Positions 42,029-51,058 are shown, counted from the stretch's first letter. The stretch is 64,000 nt of DNA from UBA6776 sp964636785 (GCA_964636785.1 CAZWVK010000001.1:1-64000), one strand, 5' to 3'. Translations and numbers: made by a program. Notes: generated by a model not told the origin, from the sequence alone.

Positions 42029-42817
42029 ATGAGGCTGTTTAACGTTGGATCACTTTTAATTGGTTCCTTTTTCCTTATCACTTTTTTCCAAAACTGTGGC
42101 GGTGTTGATTTTAATTCAGGCTTAGCCAATGCTCAGCTAAGTGAGCCTCTTTCTGACGGAGGGTTGGATGTGAATCTGGGAGATGCTGAACTCCCTCCTA
42201 TGATTGAGGACCAAATAAATGAACAAGAAGAGGATCCAGGTCTTGTTCTAGATGAAGTCGAAGTGCCAACTCCTAATAAAGAAGAAGATCGAAAAGACTT
42301 GGAAGTGGTATTGAATCAAAATGAAGCCTGTCGAGATCACTTTGGAAAGGTTGACCCTGATTTATATCCTTGGAAAGAGAAGCTTCACATCACAGGCCTG
42401 CATCCCTCAGGTGTTAAAGTTGCAAATGTAGGTGAGCTTAAAGTCAGTGGATTAGCAAAATCAATTGTAGGTAAGAATATCGATGTAGCGAGTATCAGCG
42501 GAATTTATGGCTCCATCTGTCTTCAGGCTAATCGAATTGATAGGATTGCCGGAATCACTACAGATAGAAGGGCCGATATCGTATTAATGGGTCCCCAAAA
42601 TGATCTCGGTTTCACCGAACTTCTTTCTGGAATCAATAATTCAGATTTGGTACTGATCAATTACGAGGTGAAACTCATTACTGGAATTGGTCGCAATCTC
42701 CATATATTCGGTGGTCGTGTTCATAGACTTATTGGGATTTTTGATGAAATTCACCTTTACGACGGAGCGGTTATCGAAAATTTTCAAGGAATCAATCGCA
42801 AAGTCATTAGACACTGA
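42029..42817 (+). CDS. Lipoprotein with a short repeated beta pattern, unknown function
   Basis: 262 residues, not recognised. The signal peptide ends in 'LITFFQNCGG', a lipobox with C24. Residues 30-100 are an acidic linker. From about 130 a repeated pattern of roughly 15-20 residues with I/L-x-G-I at turns is seen ('ASISGIYGSICLQ', 'RIAGITTDRRADIVLMG', 'LITGIGRNLHIFG', 'RLIGIFDEIHLYD', 'NFQGINRKV'), suggesting a small beta-helix or solenoid. A surface or periplasmic binding role is possible. A gap of 124 bp precedes it. Confidence 0.75.
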   Translation: MRLFNVGSLLIGSFFLITFFQNCGGVDFNSGLANAQLSEPLSDGGLDVNLGDAELPPMIEDQINEQEEDPGLVLDEVEVPTPNKEEDRKDLEVVLNQNEACRDHFGKVDPDLYPWKEKLHITGLHPSGVKVANVGELKVSGLAKSIVGKNIDVASISGIYGSICLQANRIDRIAGITTDRRADIVLMGPQNDLGFTELLSGINNSDLVLINYEVKLITGIGRNLHIFGGRVHRLIGIFDEIHLYDGAVIENFQGINRKVIRH

Positions 42818-42846
42818 GAGATCACTCAACCACTTTGTCTCAGTGT
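42811..42846. repeat. Inverted repeat at the lipoprotein stop codon
   Basis: ACACTGAGA (42811-42819) and TCTCAGTGT (42838-42846) form a perfect 9-bp stem with an 18-nt loop spanning the TGA. No T-run follows, so it is not a typical intrinsic terminator; it may slow 3' decay. Confidence 0.45.
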
Positions 42847-42993
42847 GAAGCGTGGATCGAAAAAGGAAAGCGCTGATTAGACCGACACTTGGAGCAGAGC
42901 GAAATGAAAAAGTCTTTGTGTAAAAAGTTTGAATATTGAGAAAGCTTAAAAGCTTCGTTATTCTGATCATGGTCTGTGGGCATAGGAGAAAAA

Positions 42994-43221
42994 GTGAAAA
43001 GAGTGGAATCCTTTCGCCGTTGCCACATTTGTAATCAAGTGACTTGTACAACGACTCAATCCGGCCAAAGCTTAGAGCGATGCTTGCACTGTAAGAAGGC
43101 TTTTGCGCCATTTTTTTACTATAACGATTTCCAAAAACCCATTCCAAGCGAGGGTCTTCTTCGGCCACCACTGATGAAAGACGAATGGCCCGCCATTCAA
43201 GGCTTGACGGCATACTGGTAA
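42994..43221 (+). CDS. Small zinc-ribbon protein
   Basis: 75 residues. Two Cys pairs, 'RCHICNQVTCTTT' and 'RCLHCKKAF', make a zinc ribbon; a hydrophobic, proline-containing tail follows ('PSEGLLRPPLMKDEWPAIQG'). The start is GTG 42994, with AGGAG five bases upstream; an earlier GTG at 42976 is in frame but lacks a site. It lies just before ilvA. Function unknown; such ribbons often bind RNA, DNA or partner proteins. Confidence 0.65.
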   Translation: MKRVESFRRCHICNQVTCTTTQSGQSLERCLHCKKAFAPFFYYNDFQKPIPSEGLLRPPLMKDEWPAIQGLTAYW

Positions 43222-43238
43222 AGGTCGTCAATTGGGGA

Positions 43239-44459
43239 ATGGCAATTTCCCTAAAAGATATCACCGAAGCGCGCACAAAGATCAAAGACGTGGTCATTCA
43301 CACGCCTTTGAGCTTTTCAAAAAGCACCTCCGATCTCTTGGGCAGCGAAACCTATTTGAAGATGGAAAATCTTCAGCGCACTGGCAGCTTTAAAATCCGT
43401 GGTTCCTTAAACAAAATGCTCTCTCTTTCAAAAGAAGAGATTTCTCGGGGAGTGGTGGCCTCTTCGGCCGGAAACCACGCCCAAGGGGTTGCGTTTTGCG
43501 CGAGCAAAGTGGGCGCAAAATCAACTATTGTTATGCCGGAGACAGCTCCGCTTGTAAAAGTCCTTGCGACAAAAGGTTACGGCGCTCAAGTGATTCAGAA
43601 GGGACGTGTGTATGATGAGAGTTATCAATATGCAAAAGAATTAGAGAAAAAAGAAAACTTCGTTTTTGTTCACCCCTATAACGATCCACTCATAATCGCT
43701 GGTCAGGGAACGATCGGCATTGAACTCATGGAAGAGATGTCCGATCTCGACTCGGTGGTGATTCCAATTGGCGGTGGAGGTTTGATTTCCGGAATTTCAA
43801 CCGCAATGAAAAGCATCAATCCCAAAATTAAAATCTATGGGGTTGTGACTGAAGCCACTCCTGGAATGAAGCAGCTTTTCGAAGGTCGCGATTTAGAAAT
43901 TCCTGAAGCACGGCCATCCATTGCAGATGGAATCTCTGTGAAGAACCCAACGGAAGCTATTTTAAACGATTATATTAAAAAATACGTCGATGATATTGCC
44001 GAAGTTTCGGACAATGAGATTGCGGAAGCGATTGTATTTTTCCTTGAACGCGCCAAAACAGTGGTTGAGGGATCTGGTGCGGCTGTTTTGGCTGCGGCTT
44101 ATAAATCAAATTGGAATCTGGGAAAGAAAACCTGTCTACTCTTGAGCGGTGGTAATATTGATTTGAATATTATTTCGAAAGTTATTGAACGTGGTCTTAT
44201 GCAAAAGGGCCGTCTGGCGCGCCTAGAGACCATTGTTGCGGACCGTCCCGGAACGCTCAATCGCTTAACAGAAATTATTGCGAGTCATGGAGCGAATATT
44301 ATCGAAGTGAGTCATGATCGAGTGCGTTCAGGGCTTGCTTTGAGTGAAACAGTCATTACATTTTTAATTGAAACGAAGAGCGATGATCACTGTACAGAGA
44401 TCACCCAAGCAATGAGAAACGCTGGCGTTCGAAGAGTGATTCTCAATGGAGGCAGTTAA
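43239..44459 (+). CDS. ilvA: Threonine ammonia-lyase with ACT domain
   Basis: About 406 residues from ATG 43239; an extended frame from 43185 overlaps the zinc-ribbon gene and is not favoured. The PLP lysine is K52 in 'RTGSFKIRGSLNK'; 'SAGNHAQGVAFCA' and 'VIPIGGGGLISGIS' bind the cofactor. A C-terminal ACT domain ('RLARLETIVADRPGTLNRLT') fits the short, ligand-regulated form. It deaminates threonine to 2-oxobutyrate, feeding isoleucine synthesis, or acts catabolically. hisC follows 3 bp later. Confidence 0.93.
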   Translation: MAISLKDITEARTKIKDVVIHTPLSFSKSTSDLLGSETYLKMENLQRTGSFKIRGSLNKMLSLSKEEISRGVVASSAGNHAQGVAFCASKVGAKSTIVMPETAPLVKVLATKGYGAQVIQKGRVYDESYQYAKELEKKENFVFVHPYNDPLIIAGQGTIGIELMEEMSDLDSVVIPIGGGGLISGISTAMKSINPKIKIYGVVTEATPGMKQLFEGRDLEIPEARPSIADGISVKNPTEAILNDYIKKYVDDIAEVSDNEIAEAIVFFLERAKTVVEGSGAAVLAAAYKSNWNLGKKTCLLLSGGNIDLNIISKVIERGLMQKGRLARLETIVADRPGTLNRLTEIIASHGANIIEVSHDRVRSGLALSETVITFLIETKSDDHCTEITQAMRNAGVRRVILNGGS

Positions 44460-44462
44460 GGA

Positions 44463-45569
44463 ATGAAAGTATCCCCGGAAATTTTATCTTTGGTTCCATA
44501 TTCACCAGGAAAACCGATTTCAGAAACCAAACGTGAATTCGGACTCAGCGAGGTCATTAAGTTGGCAAGCAACGAATGTCCAATTGGTCCGAGCGAAAAA
44601 ATCATGGCAGCCATGACAGAAGCGCTCAAAGAGGTGAACAGATATCCGGATGGAGCAGCTTTTGAATTGAAGGCAGCTGTGAGTAAATATTTAGAAGTTC
44701 GAGGTGAGAATCTTGTTTTTGGAAATGGATCCAACGAACTCATTGATTTGCTGATTCGGGTTTTCTGTCGACCTGGTGATGCGATTATGACATCTGAGTT
44801 TTCATTTATTGCTTATAAAATATCAGCGCAGGCAGCGAGTGTGGAGTGCATTGAGGTGCCGACTAAAGGTGACCTTCAGTTTGACCTCGGTGGGATGGCT
44901 GAGCTTTTAAAAACCACAGATAAAATTCGTCTCGTGTTTTTGCCTAATCCCAACAATCCAACGGGCTCCTATTTCACGATGGCCGAGTTCAACGAATTTA
45001 TGGAAGTGGCTTCAAAGAAAGAAATTCTCGTCGTCTTGGATGAAGCTTATCGAGAGTTTGTGCGTGCAAGTGATTATCCCGATGGTTTGAATCAACTTCG
45101 AACCTTTAAAAACGTCGTGGTTCTGCGAACGATGAGTAAGGTTTTCGGTCTTGCGGGCCTGCGTGTGGGTGCGTTGGTTGCCCCTTCAGAAGTGGTCGAC
45201 TTGATCCATCGCGTGCGAAATCCTTTTAATGTGAACTCGATTGCGCAAGCTGGAGTGATTGCAGCACTTAGTGATACGGAGCACTTAAAACGCGTGCAAA
45301 TCATCACCTGGGCAGGGCTCGAGCAAATTGAGTCTTACCTCAAGCGCCAGGGCTTAAAATATTTGCCTAGTCAGGCCAACTTTGTTCTTTTTGATACTGG
45401 TCGTGATGCCAATTCCGTATTCCAAGATCTTTTGAAAAAGGGAGTTATTTTGCGGCCGGTTGGAAACTACGGCCTTCCCACCTATTTGAGATGGAGTGTG
45501 GGTCTTCATGATGAGAATGAAACAGCGATGAAAGCACTAACAGAAGTTTTGAGCAATGGACCCAATTGA
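44463..45569 (+). CDS. hisC: Histidinol-phosphate aminotransferase
   Basis: 368 residues, class I/II PLP aminotransferase. HisC features: 'SLVPYSPGKPISETKREFGL', 'KLASNECPIGPSEKI', 'FGNGSNELIDLLIRVFC', 'FLPNPNNPTGSYF', 'VLDEAYREFV' and the PLP lysine in 'RTMSKVFGLAGLRVG'. It acts in histidine synthesis and sometimes transaminates aromatic acids; no other his genes are here, so a broader role is possible. It overlaps cmk by 14 bp. Confidence 0.92.
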   Translation: MKVSPEILSLVPYSPGKPISETKREFGLSEVIKLASNECPIGPSEKIMAAMTEALKEVNRYPDGAAFELKAAVSKYLEVRGENLVFGNGSNELIDLLIRVFCRPGDAIMTSEFSFIAYKISAQAASVECIEVPTKGDLQFDLGGMAELLKTTDKIRLVFLPNPNNPTGSYFTMAEFNEFMEVASKKEILVVLDEAYREFVRASDYPDGLNQLRTFKNVVVLRTMSKVFGLAGLRVGALVAPSEVVDLIHRVRNPFNVNSIAQAGVIAALSDTEHLKRVQIITWAGLEQIESYLKRQGLKYLPSQANFVLFDTGRDANSVFQDLLKKGVILRPVGNYGLPTYLRWSVGLHDENETAMKALTEVLSNGPN

Positions 45570-46242
45570 GAGCCCTGTTGTAACTATTGATGGCCCGAGT
45601 GCTTCGGGAAAATCTTCGGTCAGCCGGGATTTGGCGCAAAAGTTGGGATGGAAATGGGTTTCAACGGGTGCCTTCTATCGCGGCCTCGCCTATGTGGCTG
45701 GTGTGAATGGAATCAGCGCTAAGGATGAAGAAGCTCTTGCAGATCTGGCGCAATCTGGAGAATGGCGCGTGGAGCTGGGTGATGAGCGCACCCAGGTTTT
45801 TCATAAAAATAGAGACGTCACCCACGAAATTTTTTCTGAAGCCGTGGGTGAAAAAGCCAGTGAAATCAGTCGCCTAACTAAAGTTCGTAAAGCGCTCCTG
45901 GATTCTCAGCGCTCGCTCCCGAAGTTCTTCAGGGGGCTTGTGGCCGAGGGGCGCGACTGTGGATCTGTTGTGTTTCCGAAAGCCATCCTCAAAGTCTATT
46001 TAACGGCGAATCAGGAGCTCAGAGCCCTTAGACGGGCTAAAGAGCAGGGTCTAGATGTGGAATCCACTCAAGCCTCGCAAACTGAGCGCGATCTTCAGGA
46101 CAGCTCAAGAAAGGCCGCGCCTCTGGTGATTCCAGAAGGCGCACGGGTGCTCGATACCACGAATATGAGTCTAGATGAGGTCGTAAGCCTTGTTCACAAA
46201 TGGACGATTACAGCTCTGGAAAACGAGCCAAAATCCTTTTGA
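45556..46242 (+). CDS. cmk: Cytidylate kinase
   Basis: 228 residues. P-loop 'VTIDGPSASGKSSVSRDLAQ', 'WVSTGAFYRGLAY', and 'FRGLVAEGRDCGSVVFPKA' with 'KVYLTANQELRALRR' are the CMP-kinase motifs. It phosphorylates CMP/dCMP. ATG 45556 lies inside the end of hisC. The cmk-rpsA order, as here, is conserved in many bacteria. Its stop overlaps the -35 box of the probable rpsA promoter. Confidence 0.95.
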   Translation: MDPIESPVVTIDGPSASGKSSVSRDLAQKLGWKWVSTGAFYRGLAYVAGVNGISAKDEEALADLAQSGEWRVELGDERTQVFHKNRDVTHEIFSEAVGEKASEISRLTKVRKALLDSQRSLPKFFRGLVAEGRDCGSVVFPKAILKVYLTANQELRALRRAKEQGLDVESTQASQTERDLQDSSRKAAPLVIPEGARVLDTTNMSLDEVVSLVHKWTITALENEPKSF

Positions 46243-46266
46243 CTTTGAGCATCTAAGCTCTATAAA
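46239..46266 (+). promoter_or_regulatory. Probable rpsA promoter
   Basis: TTGACT (46239-46244, overlapping the cmk stop) and TATAAA (46261-46266) are 16 bp apart. This leaves a leader of over 110 nt before rpsA, room for S1 autoregulation. Confidence 0.5.
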
Positions 46267-46390
46267 CAAATGATTCGCGTTTTTATATCAGAGTCGGAAA
46301 TTTTATAAACAATAGGATTCTAAGCCGGGCTTCATCTAGCTCTGAGAAACGCGGGCCCACAACACGCTTTTAATCCAAGAGGAGGTTATA

Positions 46391-48220
46391 TTGAACAAAA
46401 CGGCTACCGGCAGCGATAAAGGAAAATCGAAAGCTCAGATTGAGAGGGAAAAGGTCCTTGCTCAGTTGGACGCTGCTGATAATGAAGTTCCCCAAAATCC
46501 TGGGATCTTCAGCAAATCAACTTACAAAAACGGTGAATCATTCGCTGATCTATTTGAAAAATCTTTGGACGAAAGAGATTTCAAAGTGGGCGACATTGTC
46601 ACTGGTAAAGTGGTTGAAGTTCAAGAAGACTACGTCTTGGTGGATATCAATTACAAAAGTGAAGGTTTGATTCCAATTTCTGAATTCCGAGTTGTGGATG
46701 GTCAAAGAGACATTCAATTGGGATCAGAAGTTGAAGTTTATATCGATCGTATCGAGAACGAAAACGGAATGGTTGTTCTTTCCAAAGACAAAGCCGATAT
46801 GGCGCGTGCTTGGACAGACATTTCTCGTGCAGCTGAAAGCCAAGAGGTGATTGAAGGTACAGTCATCGCAAAGGTTAAGGGCGGCTTGAGCGTTGATATT
46901 GGTGTGAAGGCGTTCTTACCAGGAAGCCAGATCGATCTTCGCCCTGTTCGAAACATCGATTCTTACATCGGTAAGACTTATAAGTTCAAAGTCATTAAGT
47001 TTAACAAAAAACGTGGAAACATTGTTCTTTCTCGTCGTGCTCTTCTTGAAGAAGAGAGAGAGTCGCTTCGCAACCAAACTTTGGATGCGATGAGAGAAGG
47101 TTCTCGCGTAAAAGGTATTGTTAAGAACGTCACTGATTATGGTGCGTTTATTGATCTTGGTGGGATGGACGGACTTCTTCATATCACGGATATGAGCTGG
47201 GGCCGTGTAAAGCACCCATCTGAGATCTTGAACGTCGGCGATGAAATCGAAGTTGTTGTTCTTAAGTTTGATAACGAAAAAGAGCGCGTCAGCCTTGGCA
47301 TGAAACAGCTTCACGAAGATCCATGGGAAACAGTTGTTAAAAACTTCCCTGTGGGACTTAAAACTCGCGGTAAGATCGTTAGCCTTGCGGACTACGGTGC
47401 TTTTGTTGAGCTTTCGGATGGCGTTGAAGGTTTGATCCACGTCTCAGAAATGAGCTGGACTAAGCGAGTGAAGCATCCATCACAAGTTGTGAAGGTGGAT
47501 GATGAAGTGGATGTTCAGGTTCTAGAAGTAGACACTGAAAACCGCAGAATCAGCCTCGGTATGAAGCAGCTTGAAGCCAACCCTTGGGTTGAGATGAAAG
47601 AAACTTATCAGCCAGGAACAATCATTGAAGGTGAAGTGAAATCCATCACGGACTTCGGTGTATTTATTGGAATTGATGAGGGTATTGATGGAATGGTTCA
47701 TATCTCTGACTTCTCTTGGACTAAGAGAATCAACCACCCATCTGAGATGTTCCAAAAAGGTGATAAGGTTCGCGCAGTTATTCTTGGTGTTGATATCGAG
47801 AATGAAAGAGTTAGCCTTGGTATCAAGCAATTGGAAGCAGACCCATGGGCCAACATCGAAGAGAAATACAAAATTGGTTCTCAGTACGATGTGAAGGTCA
47901 CTAAGACGACGGACTTTGGAGTGTTTGTTGAACTTGAAAGCGACATTGAGGGATTGATTCATATCTCTGAATTGTCTGTTAAGCGCATCGACAATCCAGA
48001 AGAAGTTGTTAAAGTGGGCGACAGCATCCGTGCTGAAGTGATCACGATTGACCAGGATTCTCGTAAGATTGGCTTGTCTGCAAAGCTTGTGAAACTTCGT
48101 GAGCAAAAAGCGGATGTGGAAGATTACGTGAAAAAAGCCACAGCGACTTCCAAGACAAGCCTTGGAGATCTCTTTGGTGATGAGTTCAAAAAAGCAACTC
48201 GAGAGCCATCTGAGTCTTGA
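46391..48220 (+). CDS. rpsA: 30S ribosomal protein S1
   Basis: 609 residues with six S1 RNA-binding domains. Each is visible by its start and core, for example 'GDIVTGKVVEVQEDYVLVDI', 'GTVIAKVKGGLSVDIGVKAF', 'GIVKNVTDYGAFIDLGGMDG', 'GKIVSLADYGAFVELSDGVE', 'GEVKSITDFGVFIGIDEGID' and 'VKVTKTTDFGVFVELESDIE'. It delivers mRNA to the ribosome. The start is TTG 46391 with AGGAGG six bases upstream, so rate is set by a strong site and a weak codon. A terminator follows at 48260. Confidence 0.96.
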   Translation: MNKTATGSDKGKSKAQIEREKVLAQLDAADNEVPQNPGIFSKSTYKNGESFADLFEKSLDERDFKVGDIVTGKVVEVQEDYVLVDINYKSEGLIPISEFRVVDGQRDIQLGSEVEVYIDRIENENGMVVLSKDKADMARAWTDISRAAESQEVIEGTVIAKVKGGLSVDIGVKAFLPGSQIDLRPVRNIDSYIGKTYKFKVIKFNKKRGNIVLSRRALLEEERESLRNQTLDAMREGSRVKGIVKNVTDYGAFIDLGGMDGLLHITDMSWGRVKHPSEILNVGDEIEVVVLKFDNEKERVSLGMKQLHEDPWETVVKNFPVGLKTRGKIVSLADYGAFVELSDGVEGLIHVSEMSWTKRVKHPSQVVKVDDEVDVQVLEVDTENRRISLGMKQLEANPWVEMKETYQPGTIIEGEVKSITDFGVFIGIDEGIDGMVHISDFSWTKRINHPSEMFQKGDKVRAVILGVDIENERVSLGIKQLEADPWANIEEKYKIGSQYDVKVTKTTDFGVFVELESDIEGLIHISELSVKRIDNPEEVVKVGDSIRAEVITIDQDSRKIGLSAKLVKLREQKADVEDYVKKATATSKTSLGDLFGDEFKKATREPSES

Positions 48221-48259
48221 GTGTTGAGTTGAACTTTGAAAATCTAGCTTTATAATTAA

Positions 48260-48286
48260 AAGGCCCGAGAGATCGGGCCTTTTTTC
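48260..48286 (+). terminator. Intrinsic terminator of rpsA
   Basis: Stem AAGGCCCGA (48260-48268) and TCGGGCCTT (48273-48281), loop GAGA, then a run of T through 48285. Confidence 0.92.
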
Positions 48287-48293
48287 GTGGGAA

Positions 48294-48345
48294 GGTACGC
48301 CGTACTTTTTCCGCGAATATAACCGCGGAAAAAGTACGGCGTACC
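48294..48345. repeat. Perfect 22-bp palindrome with 8-nt loop
   Basis: Arms 48294-48315 and 48324-48345 are exact reverse complements (start GGTACGCCGTAC, end CCGCG), with loop AATATAAC. It sits after the rpsA terminator and ends 15 bp before sppA, so it would fold in the sppA leader or act as a cruciform or repeat element. Confidence 0.9.
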
Positions 48346-48360
48346 CTTCAAGGAGATCAG

Positions 48361-49299
48361 ATGCTCAAAAAGATCATTCAAACGCTAACCGCTCTTATTC
48401 TTATCTTTATTCTAGGTGGAGTGATTATGGCCATTGGTGGGCTAATGGCCACGTTCACCACTCAAGAGAGCTCCATCCGCGAGCCATCAATTCTCGCACT
48501 TGAGCTCGATGGTGTGATTATGGATGGCAAAGAGTTTATTGAGAATCTATCCAAATTCAGAAAGCGAAATGAGATCAAAGCCATTCTTATAACGTTGAAT
48601 TCGCCAGGTGGAGTCGTTGGACCCAGTCAGGAGATTTACCGTGAAATTCAGCGCACCAGCCAAGAGTTTAAAAAGCCAGTTTATGTTTACTGTCGAGCCC
48701 TCGCTGCAAGTGGTGCCTATTACGCCGCTGTAGGGGCGGACCGAATTTACACCACTCCTGGATGCTTTATGGGATCGATTGGAGTGCTTATGCAGTTTGT
48801 GAATATGGAAAAGCTTTATGACTGGGCGAAGGTGGAAAGATATGCGCTAACAACCGGAGCGTTTAAAGACACTGGTGCTGAGTACCGCGCCATGAAACCC
48901 AGTGAAAAAGAGTACCTTCAAAATCAACTTGAGGAAGTGCTTGCGCAGTTTAAAAAGGCCGTTCTTGAAGGACGAAAAATCCCTCAACATGTTCTTGATG
49001 AAAATGCAGACGGACGAGTTTTCAGTGGTGCAAAAGCTGTTGAGCTTGGGTTTGCGGATGAAATCGGAACTTGGGAAGATGCCAGAAAAGCTTTGGGTGA
49101 GTTGGTTGGACTTGGATCGGATCCTAAAACTTATCGCCCGCGAAAGCCCAAAACCCTTATGGAAATCCTAACAGAAGGTGATCAGTCTTTTCCATTCGAA
49201 TCGAAGGTTTTGGAATCTTCCGTGAAAGAGCTTTTTCAAACACAGCTCAAAGGGCAGCCTCTATTTATTTTTCCAGGCTATTTGGGGCTTCATAAATGA
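48361..49299 (+). CDS. sppA: Signal peptide peptidase SppA
   Basis: 312 residues, short single-domain form. One N-terminal membrane helix, then the S49 domain: 'LITLNSPGGVVGPSQEIYRE', nucleophile S117 in 'ALAASGAYYAAVGADRI', base K169 in 'TTGAFKDTGAEYR', and 'TTPGCFMGSIGVLMQF'. It digests cleaved signal peptides in the membrane. AAGGAG lies before ATG 48361. Its end overlaps the HIT gene (ATGA). Confidence 0.93.
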   Translation: MLKKIIQTLTALILIFILGGVIMAIGGLMATFTTQESSIREPSILALELDGVIMDGKEFIENLSKFRKRNEIKAILITLNSPGGVVGPSQEIYREIQRTSQEFKKPVYVYCRALAASGAYYAAVGADRIYTTPGCFMGSIGVLMQFVNMEKLYDWAKVERYALTTGAFKDTGAEYRAMKPSEKEYLQNQLEEVLAQFKKAVLEGRKIPQHVLDENADGRVFSGAKAVELGFADEIGTWEDARKALGELVGLGSDPKTYRPRKPKTLMEILTEGDQSFPFESKVLESSVKELFQTQLKGQPLFIFPGYLGLHK

Positions 49300-49862
49300 C
49301 AAAGTCAAAGCGGGCTCTCAATCCAGAAAAAGTTCTTAAAGATGTTTGGCCGCTTGAACATGATTTTTTTGAAAGGCCGGATCGCCTTCAGTATGTTCGA
49401 AAGATCTTTAAACCAAAAGCATGTGTGTTTTGTGCGGTAGAGAAAAAGAAAATCTCTTTTGAAAGTCTATGCCTGGCTAAATCAGAACATGCCATGGTGG
49501 TCCTCAATAAGTATCCATACAACACTGGACATCTTTTAATTTTACCACGTCGTCATATCGCGAATATCTGGGATTTGACTCAAGAGGAACTTTTCGAAAT
49601 CACGCTCTGGACTCAAAAGTCCATGAAGATCTTGGATGAGGTTTATAAATGCAAAGGAATGAATATGGGAATGAATCACGGTGCTGTGGCTGGCGCTGGA
49701 ATCCCTGAGCACATTCATTGGCATGTGATCCCTAGGTGGGTGGGAGATACGAACTTCTTTCCGCTGATTGCAAAAACCAAAGCGCTTCCTGAAACCGTGA
49801 AGCAATCTTATGCACGTTTGAAAAAGGCTTTCCAAAAGGAGATGAAGAGTTGGAACACGTAA
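49296..49862 (+). CDS. HIT family nucleotide hydrolase/transferase
   Basis: 188 residues. The histidine triad is 'PEHIHWHVIPRWVGDTNFF'. A zinc-type Cys pair occurs near the start ('KACVFCAVEKKK'). 'YPYNTGHLLILPRRHI' is typical of the Ap4A-phosphorylase-like HIT branch, and such proteins act on dinucleoside polyphosphates or nucleoside phosphoramidates. Its stop overlaps the next gene's start. Confidence 0.9.
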   Translation: MTKSKRALNPEKVLKDVWPLEHDFFERPDRLQYVRKIFKPKACVFCAVEKKKISFESLCLAKSEHAMVVLNKYPYNTGHLLILPRRHIANIWDLTQEELFEITLWTQKSMKILDEVYKCKGMNMGMNHGAVAGAGIPEHIHWHVIPRWVGDTNFFPLIAKTKALPETVKQSYARLKKAFQKEMKSWNT

Positions 49863-50275
49863 TGGGTGATATTCCATTTGCAATGGATCATATTGGTGTG
49901 GCTGTGAAGAGTTTGGAGAGTGGCTTTAAATTCTATCAAGCTCTTGGATTTGATAAAATGGAAATAGAAGAGGTGCCATCTGAAAAGGTAAAAGTTGGAT
50001 TTCTACCTTTAAAGAATGGCTGCGATATTGAACTTTTGGAGCCACTTTCTGAAGACTCACCTGTTGCTAAATTTATCACTAAGCGGGGAGAGGGAATACA
50101 TCATATTTGCCTTCGTGTTGAGGGGATTGGTGAGGTTTTAAAACGGCTTAAGTCCAAAGGTGTTCAATTGATTAATGACGAACCCAAGCTTGGAGCGCAT
50201 AATTGCCTTGTGGCATTCGTTCATCCCAAATCAACGGGTGGTGTTTTATTGGAGCTCAGTGAGAAGCAGAGCTAA
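49850..50275 (+). CDS. mce: Methylmalonyl-CoA epimerase-like VOC protein
   Basis: 141 residues. One vicinal-oxygen-chelate module pair: 'AMDHIGVAVKSLESGFKFYQ', 'IELLEPLSEDSPVAKFI', 'GEGIHHICLRVEGI' and 'HPKSTGGVLLELSE', with metal ligands expected at the His and Glu. This fits methylmalonyl-CoA epimerase, which links propionyl-CoA use to succinyl-CoA. The mutase is not in the window. TTG 49850 has AGGAG eight bases upstream; ATG 49862 is the alternative. Confidence 0.85.
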   Translation: MEHVMGDIPFAMDHIGVAVKSLESGFKFYQALGFDKMEIEEVPSEKVKVGFLPLKNGCDIELLEPLSEDSPVAKFITKRGEGIHHICLRVEGIGEVLKRLKSKGVQLINDEPKLGAHNCLVAFVHPKSTGGVLLELSEKQS

Positions 50276-50296
50276 CTCGGACTTGAAGGAGTTAAA

Positions 50297-51055
50297 ATGA
50301 ACTACATGCAACCAACTGTGGCCCCATTTACCAAGACTGTTAAAGCATTGGTGATTGCTAATGTGGCAATTTGGGTTGTGGGAGTTCTTATCCTTCAATC
50401 GATTTTCTTTAAATCCAATGTTCTATTTCAAACTTTTGGTCTTGTGCCGGATAAGTTTTTATTTAGCTTTTGGTTTTGGCAGCCATTCACTTATATGTTT
50501 CTCCACTCCCAATCGGTTTTCCATGTTCTCTTCAATATGCTGATTCTGTGGTGGTTTGGTTCTGAGCTAGAGTTGAAGTGGGGAAGTAAATTCTTTTTAA
50601 CTTATTACCTGGTGTGTGGTGTTGGGGCGGCACTGATTTATTTGCTCTTTGTATTTGCATATTCATTGATTACGGCTGATCCCCTTCCACTCTTAGCTCC
50701 GGTTGTGGGTGCCAGTGGAGCTGCTTTTGGACTGCTTTTGGCTTACGGCATTTTATTTGGTGAGCGAGTTATTTATTTCATGATGATGTTTCCAATGAAG
50801 GCCAAATACTTTGTGCTTATCATTGGTCTTGTTGAGCTGGTCACACTTTTAGATTCTGGTTTTTCAAGTGGAGTTGCAAACCTAGCTCACTTAGGTGGTC
50901 TTCTTTCCGGTTATTTGGCGCTCAAGTATTGGACCACTTGGCGATTTAAACCTTTAAAGAAGAAAGCCACTGACGCCGCCAAACGCCGCCTCAAACTCGT
51001 CGTTGATAACGAGCGCGATCTCGACCGCAAAAACGGCCCCAAGTATTGGAACTAA
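50297..51055 (+). CDS. Rhomboid family intramembrane serine protease
   Basis: 252 residues, six membrane helices. Catalytic S140 lies in 'VVGASGAAFGLLLAYG' and H198 in 'ANLAHLGGLLSGYLA'; 'FTYMFLHSQSVFHVLFNMLI' is the usual oxyanion-side helix. It cleaves membrane proteins within the bilayer. The basic C-terminus ('KKKATDAAKRRLKLVVDNE') is cytoplasmic. A palindrome follows directly after the stop. Confidence 0.94.
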   Translation: MNYMQPTVAPFTKTVKALVIANVAIWVVGVLILQSIFFKSNVLFQTFGLVPDKFLFSFWFWQPFTYMFLHSQSVFHVLFNMLILWWFGSELELKWGSKFFLTYYLVCGVGAALIYLLFVFAYSLITADPLPLLAPVVGASGAAFGLLLAYGILFGERVIYFMMMFPMKAKYFVLIIGLVELVTLLDSGFSSGVANLAHLGGLLSGYLALKYWTTWRFKPLKKKATDAAKRRLKLVVDNERDLDRKNGPKYWN

Positions 51056-51058
51056 AAG

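Noticed and set aside
46916..48106. Two long minus-strand frames (174 and 194 codons)
   Set aside because: Both are antisense to rpsA and have no family features.
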